Positions 24,154 to 36,239 of a DNA stretch of 64,000 nucleotides are shown here, in pieces. The first letter of the stretch is position 1; the number at the start of each line of letters is the position of its first letter. The notes beneath the pieces were generated by a model. That model had not been told where the DNA came from. It ran no database searches and saw only the letters and a program-made list of their open reading frames with translations. The position numbers were made by a program, and so were the translations under genes. The DNA lies in contig CM038467.1 of assembly GCA_021464415.1 (NCBI GenBank), positions 11,673,411-11,737,410 of the forward strand, read 5' to 3'. The DNA is from Lonicera japonica (Eukaryota > Streptophyta > Magnoliopsida > Dipsacales > Caprifoliaceae).

Positions 24154-25152
24154 TGTTGGTGTTAAAAACTAAAAGCGTATTTTAGACCACACAGTCAAAT
24201 TGTTATATCGAATGATTAGAGTGGTAAAGGTACTAAATTTGAGATAGTCAAAGATTTATAGAGGATGTTGGTCTTGTATAACAATACGGGTTAGTCATCC
24301 CTTGTGGAATAGAGTTAGGAGCTCAGTTTGCTCTGTATTAATGGTAACTGAACAGTTATTACAAACTCACAAAAGTCTCTCTAAATATTATATCCTCACA
24401 ATGTTACAATAAGAGGAATGTTAAGCCACACAGAGTTTAATCTCTCTAATTTTTTTTATAAAATTAGGCTCAAATGCCAGAGCTCTTTTAACGAGCTTTG
24501 AAGCTCTCACATAACCACTCTAACGAATTATCTAATAAATGATATGGATGACTGCCACTTGCTTTGCGGAAGACACATAACTTTCCTTACAGTCATTAAA
24601 TGCCCACTGACTGCATTTAATGCACCGAAATTCATAAAAAAGCAAGGTGAGAGTGGGTAATGATCAAAATATGGTCTCAGCCATGTGGGCAAAGCTCCCC
24701 AACATGTTCCCCCTACATCATATATATAGGGGGAGAATGAAACATTTTTTCCAAGGATAACAACGGGACAAACATAAGAACAAGGAGGATCCAGCATTCA
24801 ATAGCAAAAAAGACAAGAGAGAAATAGAAGCTTAGAACACGCAGTGGAGCTCTTAGAATAGAGAAGTCGAAATTTGTGTAGCTCGAGCACACTCTTGTTG
24901 TAACATTGTGAGGATAGAATAGTTAGAGAGACTTTTACGAGTTTATAATAGTTATTTGTTTATCATCAATTTAAAGCAAACCGAGTTCCTAACTCTATTC
25001 CACAGAGGAGGACTAACTCATATCTTCATACGAGGCCAACCTCCTATATACATCTTTGATTATGTTGGTTTGTTGCATTTATTACATTAATCATTTGATC
25101 CGATCATTTGATTGCGTGGTCTAAAATACTCTTCCAGATTTTAGCACCAACA
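24154..25152. mobile_element. 1-kb inverted-repeat (fold-back) element
   Basis: The left arm (24154-about 24420) and right arm (about 24890-25152) are inverted copies of about 265 bp. Both start TGTTGGTG(T/C)TAAAA and share 'tattttagaccac' and 'gtggaatagagttagga' in the same order. The middle holds 'ccccctacatcatatatatagggggag', itself a palindrome. No coding frame is seen and no clean target duplication was found. It could be a Mutator-type fold-back element or two facing LTR pieces. Confidence 0.7.
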
Positions 25153-27472
25153 TCTAATTTGTTGGAGACTTGAAAAAATAATTTCCTTGAAAATTATTAA
25201 AAGGATAGAGATTTTTTCACCAAACTATTTCCATTTTCAATAATTTTTTACAAGCAATTTTAAGAATTTAAATATTGAAACAATAAGAGCACAACATATA
25301 TTTATTTATGACATATTAGGCACACGTTAATGCTATCTTTTTTTAACTTTGACATTGAATAACTTAACATGAATTTTATTGAGTTTTGCATGGATGAACA
25401 AGTAAAAAAATTGAATAAATTAAGAAAAATATCATTGAAAACGTTATCATGTCGGTTCAAGTAAAAATAAAAATCTAGCACTGTATATAAAAGTATGATG
25501 ATACGTATTATAAGCTTATATTTATGAGATGTATATATTTAAGTGAAAATGATCTATGCTTGTTTGTTAGAAAAAATGAAGTTTTTTAATTAATTTTTAA
25601 AAATTTAAGTGGGTAAGAAGACAAATTAGTGACAATTTTTCCTAATTATAGAAAATGGGGTGAGAAAAAGGGTTTTACGCTATTTTTTTAAGTTAAGATT
25701 AACGTAACTTTGACTTTTGGTGAGATGGAAAGACGAATTATGTAAATACATTTAAGAACATTTTTAAAAAATATTATCACAATCAATTATAACTAAGTAA
25801 ATAATTGATATAATAATATACCTTTTTTATATATATTAAATATTTATGGTTATATGTAAAAAATAGCCTAACCATACATGTTTCCCCACTGGTACTAGAT
25901 CTTTTCTAACTTTGCGTGGGTTGCTGCTTGGAAGAAATATTTAAAATATAGAACGGCATTAAAACCATCTCTAATAGTATATATATATATATATATATAT
26001 ATCAATACCATTCTCTTAAGGATCGTCTTTAAGGTAACTAACTTAAAGACCATCCATTTCGAAAAGTAAACAGTTGAGTTTTTTTATAAAACTTGGTGAA
26101 GATGATCTCTATAATAAGTAGATTATCTCCACCAAATTTCATTAAAAAAATCAAACAGAAAGTGGGTTAATTAAAAATCTAAGATATATATCTCTTATGT
26201 TTTATTGTCTTTTCAAAAAACTTTGCATAGAACATAAAAGATTGTTCTTTAAGACCCATTTAATAATAAGTTAAAAAATAATGACAAAAATATTAATTTT
26301 TTTAAAAAGTTGAAAAATTAGTTGAGTAAATGGGTTATATGTTTTTCTTACTTGCTAGTTTTTTTCATGAAATAAAATTCTTTGAGTGATGAGAAAGAAC
26401 AATTTTTCACAATAAGAAAATATTGAAGACATTTACTTATAAAAAAATATATATATGATATAAAAAAAATATCATTAAACAATTTATATCATCTTCTAAC
26501 TTCTCACAAAAATAATTATTTTTTCAATCATTTTTTTAAATTCGTTATCAAACAGAGCTTCCTTATTTGATTTGAAGTAGAGAATTATATATTTGCAACT
26601 GAGTGAAATGACTCTTTACCATTAGTCATCTTCTTCTTTTTAGGTTTAAGTCTCTCTATTTTATTAGAAACAATAAAAAAAAAAATTCTCCTCTCCCCAA
26701 ATGAAATTCAAACCCCAAACCCTCACAATCCGAATAAGCGCCTTTGCTACCGAGCTTTTTTTCAATTCTCATTTTAATATATAAACTATCCACCTTTACC
26801 TAAATCACAAAATATAACAAATTAAGATTAACATATCCTCTTCTTCATCGTCAAATACCAACCAATAGAATAGAACGTGATCCTACTCAGCTACTTTGTC
26901 TATTACTCCAACAGTTTGGTTTCTCCAAAAAAAAAAAAAAAGAATATAGTATGGATTGCTCTAATCCGAATAATGTCCTCATCCAGACATGACACATCAT
27001 AAATTAAGTTTTTCTAAAATATTATTATTTATGCCAGGTACCTTTTTGGAGAACGAAGTGTACTTGTTGAGCATAAGTTAAACTCGATTCCCATCACCCA
27101 TGCACGTACATCCACTAATTCGCCTTCTCTGTCTGTGTTTACTGTCTGCTTGGCTTGGATTCTTCCCGGGTCTCGCAACTTGTCTGATCGAGTTGGATTG
27201 AGTTTGTCCTGATTTGAATTATGTTGAATGCGCGCGCCCGTGTATTTGATTACTTTTATCTTGATTCAAATTCGAATTAAAACATGATCATTAATTAATA
27301 TTTTTATATTTAAATTTTGAACAACCGACGATCATTACTCCACCTTGGGAGAAAACAATGGAGAGGAGAATCAAATCTTGCACAGTTGCCCCCTCCAACT
27401 TTCAGCCATCATAAAGTTAACAGAAGTTTGTCTAAATAAAATATATATATATATATATATAAGATGATTTCT
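25153..27472. other. AT-rich spacer
   Basis: No gene is supportable in this stretch. A hairpin with 13 of 14 arm bases paired (GGATCGTCTTTAAG / CTTAAAGACCATCC) lies at 26020-26055. At 26080-26160 a block resembles the Mutator-like arm near 13240 ('aacttggtgaagat', 'ataagtagatta'), so it is probably an old relative. (TA)n tracts lie at 25979-26002 and 27440-27461. Confidence 0.45.
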
Positions 27473-27620
27473 GGTAAGGATCAGTCCGTACGGACCGGTC
27501 CATTTTACGATACTTTTATGTCATAAAAACATTTAAGATGTCATAAAAACACTTAAGATGTGTTTTTATGATGCGAAATCGTCGTAAAAAGGACCGGTCC
27601 GTATGGATTAATCCTTACCC
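27473..27620. mobile_element. 148-bp palindromic MITE
   Basis: The ends are inverted copies of about 36 bp (GGTAAGGAT ... ACGGACCGGTCC). The loop carries two tandem 'gtcataaaaacattt/cttaagat' units. The GC-rich core stands out from AT-rich flanks. The flanks do not give a clear target duplication. Confidence 0.65.
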
Positions 27621-27889
27621 GAATTTTTCATATACATTTATATATATGTTTCCCATCTAGTGAAAATTTTGTTGATGATATTCTTACAAATAATTTATTA
27701 GATCTTGCTAGTATGAAAGATACTGCAAGTTTTTAAATTTATAGACAATTTTTAACCACAAATTTAAGAATGATATTCACTCTCACTCAAACACTGTGTT
27801 TAGTTTTGAAAAAAAATAACCCACTATCATTAAATTCATAATTACAAAATTAAGGCTATTTTGTTTTTCTTTTACACAAATCCATCTAT

Positions 27890-28230
27890 CTGACATTTGT
27901 ATCATTATAAAATTAAATTCCCCATTACCAATTAGAAATAGGATATGCTCAAGTATATAATATTTTTTTTTTTAGATTTATAAAGAAACTTTAAAACTAT
28001 TAAAGTATTAAAAGATGTTAAGTGAATTCTACGTTAAAATTGAGATAATCAATTTCGGACATTCAAAAAAATTGGACTTTTACACTCAACTATGTGACAT
28101 TTATATCTATGTTAAATTATATTTTTACATTACCAATTAGAAATAGGATATGCTCAAGTATATAATATTTTTTTTTATATTTATGAAAAAAGGCTTTAAA
28201 ACTATTAAAAGATACTAATTGAATTGCTAA
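27890..28230. repeat. 205-bp tandem duplication
   Basis: A unit starting TGACATTT(G/A)TATC and containing 'ttaccaattagaaataggatatgctcaag' occurs at about 27890 and again at about 28095. The second copy is truncated near 28230. The longest shared word is over 30 bp. 28231-30328 is otherwise AT-rich, with no gene I can support. Confidence 0.75.
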
Positions 28231-29900
28231 AACTATAACTTGTTTTCTTATAAAATTTAGTGAAGTGATTATTTACAAATAAAAAAAACTAAAATACTTA
28301 TAATTTTAGACACAAAAAAAAATATTGAATTCTTAATTTGAATATTTTAAAAAAAAATTCGATCAATACGTTATGTTTAATTTTAATTTTTTGGTCAAAA
28401 TTAATAATTTAATTGATAAATGAAAGAATGGGAAATAATTACTTCAAATATAAGGAATTTACTATTTTGCATGGTTTAAAATGTTAATAATGATAAAGAT
28501 GGGTTGGAATTTGGTAATGTTTAGTCTTAATTGAATGTACGGCTAATAATTGACCGTAAGTTTTGATAAAACTAATAGTCTTTTAAATAATTATTTTCCT
28601 TTATAAAATTTAACAATATAATATATTGCACAGATGGATGCTCGTGTACATGTCACTAGTATGATTTTGGTGCTTCCTTATTTATGTTTTTTAATACACA
28701 AATACACTTGGAATTGGTGGCGAAACCAATATTTTGAGATAGGGGTCAAAATTAGCACTGTAATATAAAAAATAAAATGAAACAATTAAAATAAGACATA
28801 AAAATTAAATTAATAATAGGACAAATATTTTAACACAAAACTATAAGTTCATTAAATTAGATCTAAATAAAATTACAGCCAAATTTATTAAAATTGAGGC
28901 TAAAGTTATTAGGGTATTAAATCAAAAGACCTAACAACTAACAACAAGCAAAATATAGTATCAAAGATCAATGAACCAACAAAAGGCATCAAACCATATT
29001 GTGCACGAAATTAACAAGAAAAAATAAGAGTTATTTGTATTAAACTAAGAAGGTGAGAAGAAGAGAAAAAATGGAGGTACGAGGTGGTGTATTGCACAAT
29101 TGCACAAATAATTTTATTTTACTTTTATTTATCATAAAAAATCCTTATTTAAAAACTTTTCAATAAGCCCACAACTTTATTTGTATTAGTATATAAAAAA
29201 GATCATAAAAAGAAGGGGATCAATTAACCGCCTTACTCCTTAACAGTTTTGCCCATGCTTAAATTGCTATTTGGAGAGGGAGAGAAGGAATAGGACGGTA
29301 GGGATTGAACCATAAATCTCCCTTCTAAGTCCTAACAAAGAACCGGAAATCTTAAAAGAGGAGCAAACCCCTTGGGTCTTGCAGGAGATAACCTCTCTGC
29401 TAATAATGTAAATGTTGTTTAGATTTAACACCATCAAATATATTGAAAAAGGCTCGAACACAAGCATTGAACGAGCCACTGGTACACTATTTTTCCACTC
29501 TCGGACTTGGCAACTACGTTTGTCTATTCGTTGGCTCCGATTTTGCTTCAAAACTGAAATAATACTCCTATAACCTCAGGCTCCCATTTTGCTTCAAATC
29601 TGAAAAAACACTCCAATAACCTCACCCCAAGAAGCACATTCAAAATCACAATTTAGCAACTAAACGCTTTGCTCCTAGAGCAGCAATATTATTCGCTGTT
29701 ACGTCACCTATAAGGGCATTCCCGAATGACTATAACTGAAAACGTATTATTCTGTGATTGCTTCCAACAAGCTGATGCTTACTTATATGCTTCAAATCTA
29801 AAATTAATAATCCTCAAACCCAACAACTAATATATATATGCTTACTAATCCATTTGTATAGTTTTTTTCAATTATTTTAGAGTGCTTTTAAATACACTTA

Positions 29901-29901
<1 letters not shown>

Positions 29902-29956
<55 letters not shown>
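29902..29956. repeat. (ATT)18 microsatellite
   Basis: An unbroken ATT run of about 18 units lies in non-coding DNA about 370 bp left of the viral insertion. Confidence 0.9.
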
Positions 29957-29958
<2 letters not shown>

Positions 29959-30328
29959 CTATGAAAGTTAAATAAACCTTAAAAATAACATAAAATCCAT
30001 TATTCTCACCAATTTTTCTCCTAAAAAAATGTTGCCTATTATTTTTGACTTATCTTAAATGCACTCACTATAAATTATTTTCTTCACCCAACTTGATATT
30101 CTATTTGTTTCCCCCCAAAATATATAAGCTTACCCTAATTTGATCTTGATAGTACTCTATTATTTCTCTTATTTTCTTTTTAATCCACCCCTCCACCGTC
30201 AGCAAAATTAATACAGCGGTTTTGCGTTATCTTCAGTAGCTAAACCCAAGAAACCATTGTTTGTTTTTTCATTTCTATTTTAACGACAAAAAAATTGTAA
30301 TGGGTTTATACATATATAGGCTTCTAAA

Positions 30329-30579
30329 TTTATCGTGCTTTGCTTTATGTCAGGAATCTTTTCCTTTTGTATTATTATCGTCCAGCTGTCTAAAGTAGTG
30401 TGTCCAGTAGTGCTTCAGTTTGGCTATAAATTTAGAAGCCTCAGTAGTGTTAAGGCATCGCTCATTTCTCCCAGAGTTGTAGTTTGGTGTGAGAGTCGTG
30501 TACTCTTCTGTAATTCCCTCTCTCTAAATGAAGATGCTTTTATAAAATGACTGATTTCCAATTGGTTCTTATTATTTTC
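30329..30579 (+). promoter_or_regulatory. viral intergenic promoter, copy A
   Basis: It contains TATAAAT at 30425-30431 in 'ggctataaatttagaag', with a leader downstream. About 240 bp match the inverted copy B at 34857-34608 with few differences. Homology begins at TTATCGTGCTTTGC and ends in 'ttattatttt'. Copy A continues into the primer site, while copy B does not. Confidence 0.8.
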
Positions 30580-30770
30580 GGTTCTTTTATTTTATTTGCT
30601 TTATTATGTCTTATATTATCTTGTGCTATATGGTTTTATTGTGATAAAAAATATGGTATTTCAGAATAGAATCCATTAATCATTATTATTCTTAGATATA
30701 TTTTTATGTTTGTGTGCGATTAATATAGCTAAGGTATTGAATAGCCCGTAGCTATTAATATCACCCCTTA

Positions 30771-30783
30771 TGGTATCAGAGGC
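30771..30783 (+). other. tRNA-Met primer-binding site of the pararetrovirus
   Basis: TGGTATCAGAGGC is complementary to the 3' end of initiator tRNA-Met except near its end. It lies about 345 bp after the TATA box, in the leader, as in caulimovirids. Confidence 0.75.
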
Positions 30784-31250
30784 AGTAACGATGTCTCTTG
30801 AGTAAATTTCTATAGTTAGTTCTGATCTAATGGCTATAACAAGTTAGTCTATGGTATAAAACTTCTGATTATGATACATATCCTATTTATGTCTGATAAT
30901 TGTGATATGTATGAGATGCAATACTTCGTGAAAGTATGCTCTACGACTGCCACAAATTAACAGATCTATGATAAGTATGCTCTGTGATTGTCACGTTTGT
31001 GGATCCTTCACATCAGAAAACTTAGATCACGTTAAGTGAATCTTTCGTATCAGAAATCTGAAGTTAACAGACTCAGAAACCGAGTACAGTTCTTAAGAAC
31101 CGTAAATCATTTTGAAGTTTCCCAGATAGGTTGCTTGAGGAAAAAGTGCTTTAAGGCAAGAGGTGCCGCGTTAAGCTCGATGACTCGCAGATGTGATCTG
31201 AGAAACAGAAAATGTTTACAATTTTCTTAAGGTCGTCTTCTTTATGACAG

Positions 31251-32829
31251 TTGAAGGATATATACCATCAGAAGAAGTTTCATCCATATATTTATTTGTT
31301 TAAGCTTCTAGTGAAAGAACTAACCATTTTCAAAAAAATCCAATTCAAAATCTCATGTGTTAAGTCAAGTTCTATGTCTTCGTCTTCGTCTTCTTCTTGT
31401 TTTCAAAATAATAGTATAGAGTCTTTGTATGAGATTTCTCACACCCCAAACGAAAACTTAATCCCACAAACGGATTTACCCACTGTAAACCCGTATAATG
31501 TTTTTGCCAAACCATCTCCAACCACTCTCACCCGCCAATTTCGCAAGCTTATTTCCAATAAATCATCTGAACTCCCCATCAAAGAATATGTTCAAGTCAG
31601 CAAGTTTAACTCGTTGATTGTTGCTTCTGGTTCTGAAGAACGATTCTATCCGGTTTCACTCCCCCTGATTTTCAGCGTATGGCTATTTCTCAAGGCTATA
31701 CACACTTTCATTTTGGTGCAATCCGATTCGCAGTTACATTTCATGACAGAAAAGGTCTCCCAGTTGTCATTAGAATTGCTCTTCTTGACTCCCGCATGAC
31801 TACCTACCAACAAGCTGTTCTTGGAAACGTCCAGGATACATTGAATGCTGGTACAGTATTCTTCACGCCGTATCCCAACTTCAATATTCCGATTTCAGAC
31901 AAGTATATGATGTCGACATTGAAGATTCAGGTCCAAATCAGTGGTGTTCCTATGATTAATGGTATTTCAGCAGCCACCATACACCATCAAATGATTTTTC
32001 GCCTACAAAATCATTCTTATGATCTCTGTATCCCCGGTTCAGAAACAGCAGAAGCCCTCATGCTGACCATTGATTCCACGTCAGCACCAGCAATCAGTTA
32101 TATCCCAAAATAAATTCCTCGCTCTGAATTGATTAAGTTGTTACCAGAAAATGGGTTACATCTTATGAAATTCTTCATCAAGAAGCCTCGAACGAATCAG
32201 TTCAGTCTACTGACTCGATTTACATTAAAAAGGCTAACCGACAGGTTGAAGTTACTTTAAAAAAACCTTCTTCTACATCTTCTCCGCAAAATAATCCCTT
32301 CATCACAGAAATAAATTTGCTCCAACCTCTTGTTCGATACCCTACAGATCCTGTATTTAAGAATCTTCCTATGAAGATTTTATACTTTGATCATGAAGGA
32401 ATTCCAGTTTATGAAGGTAAAAATTCAAATGGACATATCTGGTATGACACGTGTTATTGTGACGCATGTCAAGAAGCTGATTATGAAAACCAGTTAGATC
32501 TAGCTGGATTAAAGCGATATAGGAGAAAAAAAAAGCTAAGTGAAGGAAAACCTTTGAGCACCCAAGAAAAAATGCAGGAACGGTATAAGAATGGTGATCC
32601 TACAGTTGATCTTTTAGGAGAACCTTCAGGAAAGTTTAATTTCTTTGTCACTTATAGTGATGCCCCTTACCAAAACCCTCTCCGAAAATTCCAAACTGTT
32701 CACTTCCTCCACCGCCTCAAAAACTTACTTTACCTAAACCACAACCCCAAAAAACCTCACGTCTTCCTCCGTATGCCCAAAAGGCCATCCAAGCTCTCAA
32801 AGAGCCTTCTCCGTTCCAACCATCTATGA
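31251..32829 (+). pseudogene. viral movement-protein region, broken
   Basis: Three overlapping or adjacent open pieces (31251-31799, 31679-32113, 32317-32829) are in different frames or separated by stops. A Ser-rich start is followed by a beta-rich core of the 30K movement-protein type, with the expected 'ALLDSR' segment. The last piece has a cluster of cysteines (CYCDACQ) and a basic stretch. The frame changes inside the first overlap and ends at TAA near 32111. Confidence 0.7.
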
Positions 32830-34615
32830 TTCAACCACATGAACCCCTCACCTGTTTCCTGGCTAAAGAACAAGAATTCGATTATCATTATCCTCCTCCA
32901 GAAGATTTTTATAACCAGTCTCAAAATGTTAAACATGTGTGGAAAGTGAAAAATCCGTCCTCTGTTAATGCTTCTGGTGAAATGAAGAAAGTTAGTATTG
33001 CAGAAGCTGCTCTCAATTGGCAGGCTGAAAACGCAGTTGCTCAAAATACTGTGTTAACTCAAATTGCCAAATCAACAAGGAAAATTGAAAGAAACATGTC
33101 CAAGATGGATGTTGTTAAAAAATTAATTGTTAAAATTCATAACAGATTGAAACAGATAGATGATCGAATGAGAAGTCTAGCAAATACCGTAACTGATTTT
33201 TCAGTTATGTCATCATATGTTACTGAAATGCAGCAAGAACAGAAGTCATTACAAGCCCAGTTGAATGCTCTCCAACAAGAACAAATGCACTCACAAATGA
33301 CCTCGTTCCTAGGTCTTAGTTTTGGAAACTCACCCTCCACAGGTCTTACTAATCCTCACAGTATTAATCTATGGGGAAATTCCTCTCGAAGAAAACTTCC
33401 CAATTGGCCAACCCAAAGTCCTAAACCTAAGCCTAAACCTAAAGTCCACTATCCCAAGCCTAAACCTTACCTTCACTCTTCTCCCCAAATAAATCCCAGA
33501 AACTTAGATTATGATGATATGTACTTGGAAACGTATCGTCAATCTCAACATCCCCAACCAATCCAAGCACTTAAACCCCCTCAGCAAATCACTCACACTA
33601 CCCAACGAACCAATGCCTCCACCAATCCTAAAGCCTATTCCTATTTCCATCATGAGTTTGATACAACCTAAGGTGCTTCATCCAAACAAAATGATATGTT
33701 CGCTGTTCAAAATGAAGAAGAAATGCCAAAAAATTAAATTGCTTCATTCCTCAAAAATTTAGCAATGATAGACAGGCCCCAAGTTAAAACTTATAAGCCT
33801 GATCTCTTTGAAAATTTTGAAGAACTTTTCATGGCACAACAACAGCAACAACAGGCAAATCCTCCAAGGCAAGACCAACCACCGGTAGCCCCCCCAAATC
33901 CCAATGACGATCCAATCGTTGAAGACCCCTCTTCTGATTCCAGTGATCCTGATTATTCATTTCCAAAAGTTCATCTAAGTGAAAAATATCAACAATTTAC
34001 CGTTGATGATATTCCTCCTAAAGAATGGCGTGATCGATTTGATAAGTTTACTGCATGGATTAATACTGATCTTGAGAATCGCCCTCAACCTGAAGTTTTT
34101 AAACGATTCCTTGCTCGTTTAACTGGTAGATTAAAAGATTGGTACCAGTCCCTTGATCCATATCGGCAATTGACCCTGCAGAAATAAGATATTGTTGACA
34201 AATTCCTTGGTTTCATGTACATTGAATTTGTTGGCAAATCCTATCGCCATCTGGATATAATGCGAGAAGAACTCCTGAACATGAAATGTTGCTCCTTAGA
34301 CCTCAAGGATCTTGAACGACATTATGACCGTATCTCCAAACGATTTTATGTTCTCGGCAGAATTAATGGTGTCAATCTGTAATTGAAACAAAGATCATGA
34401 AGATCCAAAAGACAGAAGTTAAGGACCTTACTCTCGCAGATATATATGAACTATTTGTTGACTCCATTGAAAGCATGTGTAGCCAGCAAACTCTTATGAA
34501 GAATATCCAACAGAATGCTGAAAAGATTTCCTCTTCGTGCAATAAAGATTGGCTGAAGATCAAATGCAAAAATGATAAGATCTGTGATTGCAGATCTCAT
34601 CGAAAAGGAAAATAA
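32826..34615 (+). pseudogene. viral coiled-coil and coat-protein N-terminal region, broken
   Basis: The piece 32826-33671 (281 residues) has a long heptad-rich coiled coil at about residues 70-160, then a Pro/Lys-rich tail. The piece 33765-34187 starts Gln/Pro/Asp-rich and continues into a helical gag-like region ('RDRFDKFTAWINTDLE'). After a TAG a further 219-bp piece (34397-34615) ends in a Cys-Lys rich segment. It is cut at 34608-34616, where the sequence turns into the inverted promoter copy. Confidence 0.7.
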
Positions 34616-34857
34616 TAAGAACCAATTAGAGATCAGTCATTTTGTAAAAGCATCTTCATTTAGAGAGAGGGGATTACAGAAGAGTACACGACTCTCACAT
34701 TAAACTACAACTCTGGGAGAAATGAGCGATGCCTTAACACTACTGAGGCTTCTAAATTTATAGCCAAACTGAAGCACTACTGGACACACTACTTTAGACA
34801 GATGGATGATAATAATACAAAAAGAAAAGATTCCTGACATAAAGCAAAGCACGATAA
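34608..34857 (-). promoter_or_regulatory. viral intergenic promoter, copy B
   Basis: Inverted match of 30329-30579, with the TATA element at about 34764-34758 on the minus strand. It follows the acidic frame as the end of the viral genome should. It stops before the primer-site region. The words 'gaaaataat' are shared at the junction with the coat region. Confidence 0.8.
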
Positions 34858-34961
34858 AAGTAAAGCACTCAAGTTTTACAAAAGAAAAGTAGAAAATGAC
34901 TAAAGTTTATGCGAGTCACGAGGCGAGTTAACTAGGTTGCCGACACTGAGCTGGAGCTGAG

Positions 34962-36100
34962 TCAGTCTGTCTCGTTTCTGTCATTGTCGAATGAAAAATG
35001 ATCTTCATGATTGACAAATGGGTACGGATCATCGTCGGAATCATCGGCATCTGCTTCATCATCGTCAATGTATCCTGCATCGTCATTATTAAATTGATGT
35101 TGGTGGATTTCATGATCAGCTGCATTCTGGACATCTTCTGGATCTGGTTCTCCTTCTTCATCAGTATCAGAGCTCAAACCGATAAAAGTATCTGATTCTG
35201 AACTTTGCTCACCTTCTTCCCAAAAATGCTTTTGAGTGTAAGAGTAGAGACATTCAAATAAGGGAACACAAGATAAATCATTCATGTCCTTATTCATCCA
35301 TGGATCATTTTCGAACTTGATATCGTCAGGGACCTCGTCGTAGTTGACTTTATTGAGAGCACACATATTGTGCAAGAAAATAGCAAAATTCGCATTATAT
35401 GGTTCTTTTGAGGATTTTGCTAAGTTCATTGTGAACCATTCTTCAATCTTCGCATTGCTGCCATCTTCATGGGGAGTCCTTAGAGGGCCATAGAATGTGA
35501 TCAAACAATATCGATGATGGTGAGTTCGTAGTTCTGTCATCCATTGCTGGGGAGATTTGAACCACTAGAGAAACGTGAGAAGGTTGTAAGTTCCGTTGGA
35601 TGCACCACGAGCTGTAGTAGGGTTATACAGTTCACCATAAATGTTCTGTATTTCTGGGTCGGATGTAGCGATCTTGAGGTACTGGAGAAGGATGGGGGAG
35701 TCAAATATGAAACCAACAGTATACACTTTTGTGAGATACCAAAGGAATATTAATGCATGTACTGAAACTCTTGTGGGATGATGGATATGAAAAATGGAGC
35801 AAAATGGGTATTTTGGGTGGAGGCGGATACCACGAAAAACTAGTTCGTAGTTCATTAGGGTTATTTCGAGAAATTTAATCATCAAATCTTTATCTCGAAG
35901 TTTGAGGGCATTGGTGAGGATGATGTTTTAAACTTTTTCTGGAAGGTAAGGAATAGCTTGCATGGGCTCAAGTTGGGGAATAAAATCAGAGAATTGGAAT
36001 GGTTGGAAATTGGAAATGGATTCTCTTTCTGGGAGATGTGGTTTGTTGAGAGGCTGGTTGGATGAATTAGCTTGATCGGGATTCATAACGAGGGGTGTAA
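34962..36100 (-). pseudogene. viral acidic protein of unknown function, interrupted
   Basis: The terminal 192-residue open piece (35540-34962) is strongly acidic in its second half, with runs of Asp and Glu and several His. A TAG just upstream separates it from a 106-residue piece in the same frame (35885-35565), and traces continue to about 36100. Its place after RNase H and before the promoter fits the extra downstream frame known in florendoviruses. I recognise no domain. Confidence 0.6.
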
Positions 36101-36239
36101 CTTGGGTTATGGGAAAGATACACGAGAGGATTTGTGGAGAAAGAGAGGAACTGGGTTGGTATTTATAAAGTTTACAATGGGAAATTGGCTTTATAAGAAT
36201 GATGTGGGATAACTGGTTATCGGGTGGTTCGGTACGAGA

